A stretch of DNA of 64,000 nt from Lepus europaeus (Eukaryota > Chordata > Mammalia > Lagomorpha > Leporidae): positions 39,411,468 through 39,475,467 of the forward strand of contig NC_084838.1 in the NCBI RefSeq assembly GCF_033115175.1, in the 5' to 3' direction. The translations under genes were made by a program, and so were the position numbers. Under the pieces are notes generated by a model. The model did no database searches. It saw nothing but the letters and a program-made list of their open reading frames with translations, and was not told the DNA's origin. Every line of letters starts with the position of its first letter. Positions within the stretch are counted from its first letter, which is position 1. Below, piece by piece: positions 59,593 to 64,000 of this stretch.

Positions 59593-60004
59593 CTTTCGGG
59601 AAAAAAAAAAAAAAAAAAAAGGAGAGAAAAGATGGGAAAGGTGATCCTCTGGAATCAGCTGGGATGTCGATCCTTGTGAAGACTTCCCTTGATATGCGCT
59701 TTCCTGCTAAGGATATCAGTTAAACAGCAGGATTTTAATCTCTTTAGTCAAAGAATCAAGAAATCTAATAAAAATGGACGTCCTCGGGTTTTCAAGCTTG
59801 ATGGAGGCAGCAGGATCAGTAACTCCGAGTCCCCTACCACTGATGTTTCTAGAACTTCCCAGATGATGTCGCCACAGACGGCAGGGTGGCCTGCACCAGC
59901 TTTATTGCCCCACACAGAAGCAGCCTTCCCTCTCCAGTCCAGCACCTGATCTGAAGAAAGCGAGGCTCTTTTCCAAGCCAGCTTTTCCTAAACCTGTTCA
60001 GCTA

Positions 60005-60220
60005 CATTTAAGTGAATAAATCATGACTGAGCATCTACTGCACAGAAGCCAGTGTGCTGGAGGCTGAGGGGAAACAGGGACAAAATGACCATGGCACGGA
60101 GTCCCTGACTTCAAGCAGTTTTAGTGTGGTAGGAGTGAGCCCGATAACATCAAACAAATGCAGGACACATCGCAGGCAGGACAAAGGCATCACATCAAAC
60201 ACAGAGGTGTTACAAATGAT
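60005..60220 (+). repeat. L2-like remnant
   Basis: TGAGCATCTACTGCACAGAA and GAGTCCCTGACTTCAAGCAG. Confidence 0.45.
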
Positions 60221-60267
60221 TAAAAATAGTGAGCCTCTTCATCTTATGAAAAAATGTAACCCATATA

Positions 60268-60597
60268 CAGTCATCTCCCCTGGTATCCATGCAGGATTGG
60301 TTCTAGGATCCCCTGAACCAGATGTCAAAATCCATGATTGCTCAAGCCCCTTATTTTCATAAAACCTTTGCAATCTTTCTGTATACTTTAAACCATCTCT
60401 AGGCTACATATAATAATACCTAATACAGTTCCCACGCTATATAAATACTTGTTATACTATAATGTTTAGGGAACAATGACAAGAAAAAAAAAGATCTGTG
60501 TATGTTCAGTATAGATTCATTTCTTTTTTCAAATATTTCAGATCCTGGTTGGTTGACTCCACAGGTATGGAATTTACACCTGTGGAGGGTCAACTGC
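60268..60597 (-). mobile_element. MER2-like DNA transposon remnant
   Basis: CAGTCATCTCCCCTGGTATC at one end, GTGGAGGGTCAACTGCA at the other, interior TTTAAACCATCTCTAGGCTA. TA flanks on the left. Confidence 0.65.
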
Positions 60598-60604
60598 ATA
60601 TATT

Positions 60605-60930
60605 GAACCAGTAGATCTTGCTGAGGTGGCATTTGACACAACAATTAAGACGCCCCTTGGGATACCAACATCCCATACCAGAGTCCCTAGGTTCAAATCC
60701 TGGCTCTGCTTCCTATCCAGCTTCCTGTTGATGTGCATCCTATGAGGCAGCAGATGATGGCTCCAATAGCTGAGTTCTTGTCACCCTGGGTGAGAGCCAC
60801 GTTGAGTTCTGAGCTCCTAGCCTCAGCCTGGCTCGGCCTCAGCTCTCATGGGCAGTTGCAGAGTGAAGCAGCAGGCAGGAAGTGTCTGTCTCTTTGCATT
60901 TCAAATGGATAAAAATTCAAAAGAAATACA
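60605..60930 (+). repeat. Old C-type SINE
   Basis: CATTTGACACAACAATTAAG head, GAGTCCCTAGGTTCAAATCC box-B region and TTTCAAATGGATAAAA end. Heavily diverged. Confidence 0.65.
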
Positions 60931-61299
60931 TCTTCCTGTCCTGAATGAACATTCCTGTAATGTCTTCATTCCTTCCTTAGTTCAACAAGGGTCAGGCCCT
61001 GTGGGTTACCAGGTGAGGAAAACATTATCCCCGGCCACTGGACTCCTACTCGGTTGGGGAAACAACCCTAAAAGCAACTTTCATTCTAGCATAGGGCAGA
61101 GATATAGGTGAGCTTAGCGTGTTAGAGACGTACAGAGAGGGCATGGAAGTCAGGCAGAGCAGGCCACGGACGTACTCCTGGGGGAGAAGATGCCTGGGTT
61201 AATTGGACAATACAGAGTAATACAGAGTAAGTGCTTCTCATTCTCTTAAGCCGGGATATTACACTCAGTGACCTGGAATTTAGCCTAAAGATTTAGTTT

Positions 61300-61325
61300 T
61301 CTTTTTTCTTTTTTTAAAGATAGAG

Positions 61326-61364
<39 letters not shown>

Positions 61365-61622
61365 CTTCCATCTGCTGGTTCATTCTCCAGATGGCCGCAA
61401 TGGCTGGAGCTGCACTGATCTGAAGCCAGGAGCTAGGAGCGTTTTCCGGGCCTCCCATGTGGGTGCAGGGGCCCAAGCACTTGGGCCATCTTCTACTGCT
61501 TTCCCAGGCCATAGCAGAGAGCTAGACTGGAAGAGGAGCAGCCGAGACTAGAACCGGCACCCATGTGGGACGCTGGTGCTTCAGGCCAGGGCTTTAACCC
61601 ACTGCGCCACAGTGCTGGCCCC
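61300..61622 (-). repeat. C-type SINE
   Basis: TTTTTTAAAGATAGAGTTAC with GA run at left; GCGCCACAGTGCTGGCCCC head at right. CCTAAAGATTTAG on both sides is a likely target-site duplication. Confidence 0.94.
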
Positions 61623-61929
61623 TATCCTAAAGATTTAGCCTAAACACTGCCGCTAAGTCTTCTATCCTCAATGCTTCTAGTAATTTCTAAGCTGTGTCTC
61701 CATGGTATTTATCCCTTCAGTGTGCTCTAGCATACACTGCCTCTGAAGCTCCTTTGCCCTGTGAAGTCCTCCTTGGCTAAGGATTCCTAAGATGCTCCCT
61801 TCTTTGAACTTCAGTGATTCCGCCCTAGGCTACAAGGTCACTACTCTCACCTTGAACTCTCTCAATTTACTCCTCTAACAGGAGTCACTGCAGAACTCCG
61901 GGTCCTAGAATCTCACCTTGCAATTGCTC

Positions 61930-63005
61930 AATTTTTCTTTAAGATATAATTCACATAACATAAATTTACCTCCTGAAAGTGTACAATTGAGTGATTTCTA
62001 GTATTTTCACAAGGTTGTACAACCATCACAACTAATTCCACAACACATTCATCAACCCCAAAAGATGTCCTATACCTCTGCCCTCTCCTTAGCCTCCATC
62101 AAACACTAATCTGCTTTCTGTCCCTGTGAATTTGCTTATTCTGAATATTTCACATAAATAGAGGCATATAACATAGTCTTTTGCAAATGACTTTTTTCAC
62201 TTATCATAGTGTTTCCAAAGTTCTTTTCTGTTCTAGCATGCAATAGTGTTTCATTCCTTCTTATGGCTGAAAAATACTCCACTTTTGGATATACCATATT
62301 TTATTTATCTATCCATCTGTTATGGGTATTGTAAAGAATGTCATTAGTAATATTTAGGGGGCAGGCGCTGGTCTAAAGGTTAGGATGCTGGTTGGGATAC
62401 TTGCATCACGTGTCAGAGTGCCCATGTTCAAGTCCTGGTTCTGCTCCTGCTTCCTCTTCCTGCTAGTGTGCACTCCGGGGGGGCAGCAGGTGATGGCTCA
62501 AGTAGTTGGGTTCCCGTCGCCCATGTGGGAGGCCTGGATTGAATTCCTGGCTCCTGGCTTTAGACAGGGCTCCGGTACTTGAGAAATGAACTAGTGGGTG
62601 GGAGTTCTCTCTTCATGTCTGTCTCCACCTCTTAAATAAATAAACATTAAATAGACATTTGTGTACAGGTTTTTGTGACCATATTCATTTCTCTTGGGGA
62701 TAAATCTAGGAGTAGAACTAATGGGTCAAATTATAACTATATATTTAACTTTTTGAGGAACTGCCAAATGGTTTTACACAGCAGCTGTATTATTTTACAT
62801 TTCCGCTCACCCTCCCCAACATTTGCCATTGCCTGTGTTTTTTATGTTAGCCATCTTAGACCTGCGAAGTAGGATCTCATTGTGGTTTTGACTTGCATTT
62901 CCCTAGTAACTAATAATGATGTTGAGCATGCTTTTGTGTGCTTAATGGCTATTTGTCTTCTTTGGATAAATATCTACTTAGATTCTTTGCCTATTTTTGG
63001 CTTTT
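61930..63005 (+). repeat. L1 3'-end fossil, interrupted
   Basis: TTAAGATATAATTCACATAA, GTTTCCAAAGTTCTTTTCTG, then after a SINE GAGGAACTGCCAAATGGTTT and TTGACTTGCATTTCCCTAGT. This is the best preserved L1 3' end in the window. Confidence 0.8.
62355..62652 (+). repeat. Old C-type SINE inside L1
   Basis: GGGGGCAGGCGCTGGTCTAA head, GTGATGGCTCAAGTAGTTGG inside, TTAAATAAATAAACATTAAA tail. Confidence 0.85.
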
Positions 63006-63300
63006 TTAAAAAATTATTTATTTGAGAGGCAGAGTTATAGAGAGAGGGAGAGAGGTTTTCCATCCACTGGTTCACTCCCCAAATGGCCAGGATGGCCAGA
63101 GCTGGGCTGATCTGAAGCCAGGAGCTTCTTCTGGGTCTCCAACGTGGGTGCAGGGGTCCAAGTATTTGGGCCATTCTACTGCTTTCCCAGGCCATTAGCA
63201 GAGGTATGAGAAGTGGGGCAGGCGGGACGTGAAATGGCACCCATATGGGATGCTGGCACTGTGGGCAGAGGTTTAACCTACTACACCACAGTGCCAGCCC
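63005..63300 (-). repeat. C-type SINE inside L1
   Basis: AAAATTATTTATTTGAGAGG tail at left; ACACCACAGTGCCAGCCC head at right. TTTTTGGCTT and CCTGGCTTG mark the edges. Confidence 0.92.
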
Positions 63301-63304
63301 TGGC

Positions 63305-63595
63305 TTGTTTGTTTTTAAGCTTTTTATTTCAGAATGGTTCTGACTATGCAAAACAAAAATTTTGAGATACTGCAGAGTCCCATATACCCCCACACAACTT
63401 CCCCATCATTAGCATCTTACATTAGTACATTTGTCACATTCTATAAACCATACCTAGATTCCTGAATTAGTAACATCTCATATTAATATGATAAATCTGT
63501 CACAATGAATGAATCACACCCAGCTTTCCATAATTTTTTTAATACAAACTCTATCTCTTTGTCCATTTCTAACTGGATTATCTTTTTATCATTAG
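63305..63595 (+). repeat. L1-like remnant
   Basis: CCCCATCATTAGCATCTTAC then ATTAGTACATTTGTCACATT, seen in old L1 3' regions. Confidence 0.45.
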
Positions 63596-63597
63596 GT

Positions 63598-63943
63598 GTT
63601 TTTTTTTTTTTTTTGACAGGCAGAGTGGACAGTAGAGGGAGACAGAGAGAAAGGTCTTCCTTTTTGCCATTGGTTCACCCTCCAATGGCCGCTGCGGTAG
63701 GCGCACTGCGGCTGGCGCACCGCGCTGATCTGATGGCAGGAGCCAGGTGCTTCTCCTGGTCTCCCATGGGGTGCAGGGCCCAAGAACTTGGGCCATCCTC
63801 CACTGCCCTCCCAGGCCACAGCAGAGAGCTGGCCTGGAAGGGGGCAACCAGGACAGGATCGGTGCCCCGACTGGGACTAGAACCCGGTGTGCCGGCGCCG
63901 CAAGGTGGAGGATTAGCCTACTGAGCCGCGGCACCAGCCTTAT
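63598..63943 (-). repeat. C-type SINE, duplicated box-B subfamily
   Basis: T-run, GACAGGCAGAGTGGACAGTA, head GAGCCGCGGCACCAGCC. TTATCATTAGGT on both sides is a clear target-site duplication. Confidence 0.95.
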
Positions 63944-63971
63944 CATTAGGTTTTAAGAGTTCTTTTTTTGT

Positions 63972-64000
63972 AAAATAAAGATTTATTTATTTGAAAGTCA
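63972..64000 (-). repeat. C-type SINE tail cut by the window edge
   Basis: AATAAAGATTTATTTATTTG starts a further SINE. Confidence 0.75.

Noticed and set aside
3789-59592. Assignment to ATP8B4, ATP8B3 or ATP8B1
   Set aside because: The CSING and [12 protein letters not shown] blocks, the P-domain linker and the tail differ from those paralogues as I recall them. ATP8B3 in particular lacks PISL and the conserved AHIGVG run.
1-64000. CRISPR array, operon, phage or bacterial system
   Set aside because: Repeats are SINE copies spread in both orientations, not direct repeats with spacers. The gene has introns, and no bacterial coding density is present.
59620-64000. Start-codon exon of the gene
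   Set aside because: I looked on the minus strand for a short exon with ATG, basic residues and a donor after one base of a Glu codon. No candidate had a plausible sequence, so I treat it as outside the window.

Overview
The window is lagomorph nuclear DNA, most likely European rabbit (Oryctolagus cuniculus). About 45 tRNA-derived C-type SINEs (C repeats, the CSINE families typical of rabbit and hare) lie in both orientations. Introns with GT-AG ends split a vertebrate-type gene, and old mammalian L1, L2, MIR and MER2 remnants fill the gaps. I see no bacterial genes, CRISPR array, rRNA or complete tRNA.

One protein-coding gene fills almost the whole window on the minus strand. It is a class-1 P4-ATPase (phospholipid flippase) of the ATP8B group, best matched to ATP8B5 (mouse FetA, testis-expressed; the human copy is the pseudogene ATP8B5P). 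I rebuilt 26 coding exons from 59592 (5' side) down to the stop codon at 3789-3791. All reading phases agree and there is no stop or frameshift, giving 1149 residues. Only the first short coding exon (start codon, probably about 10-12 residues) is missing and should lie to the right of the window. Residue numbers below count from the split codon at the start of the first exon in the window. The catalytic set is complete: DGET 157-160, PISL 328-331, DKTGT 381-385 with phospho-acceptor Asp381, KGADT 548-552, TGDK 662-665, GDGANDV 802-808, the membrane lysine in YKN 866-868, and the ATP8B C-terminal YAFSHQ-GFG tail motif. A poly(A) signal candidate at 3019-3024 gives a 3' UTR of about 0.8 kb.

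Layout: 1-2990 is downstream intergenic DNA with L2 and C SINEs. 2990-3788 is the probable 3' UTR. 3789-16087 holds exons 26 to 16 (transmembrane C-terminal half and P domain). 20242-33068 holds exons 15 to 10 (N domain, phosphorylation site, M3/M4). 33069-41143 is a long intron with an LTR-like element and old repeats. 41144-53555 holds exons 9 to 2 (A domain, M1/M2). A 6 kb SINE-rich intron leads to the first exon seen, at 59540-59592. The rest, to 64000, is intron made largely of an L1 fossil cut by SINEs.

Main points for follow-up: an apparently functional ATP8B5 where human has a pseudogene; a GC-AG intron after exon 20 with a competing GT donor four bases away; a retrocopy-like 5' half of tRNA-Ile(AAT) ending at the anticodon loop; and an L1 fossil at about 19.0-19.5 kb with a dense cluster of AT-to-GC changes and 30 CpGs. 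All calls come from reading the sequence; no database search was run.
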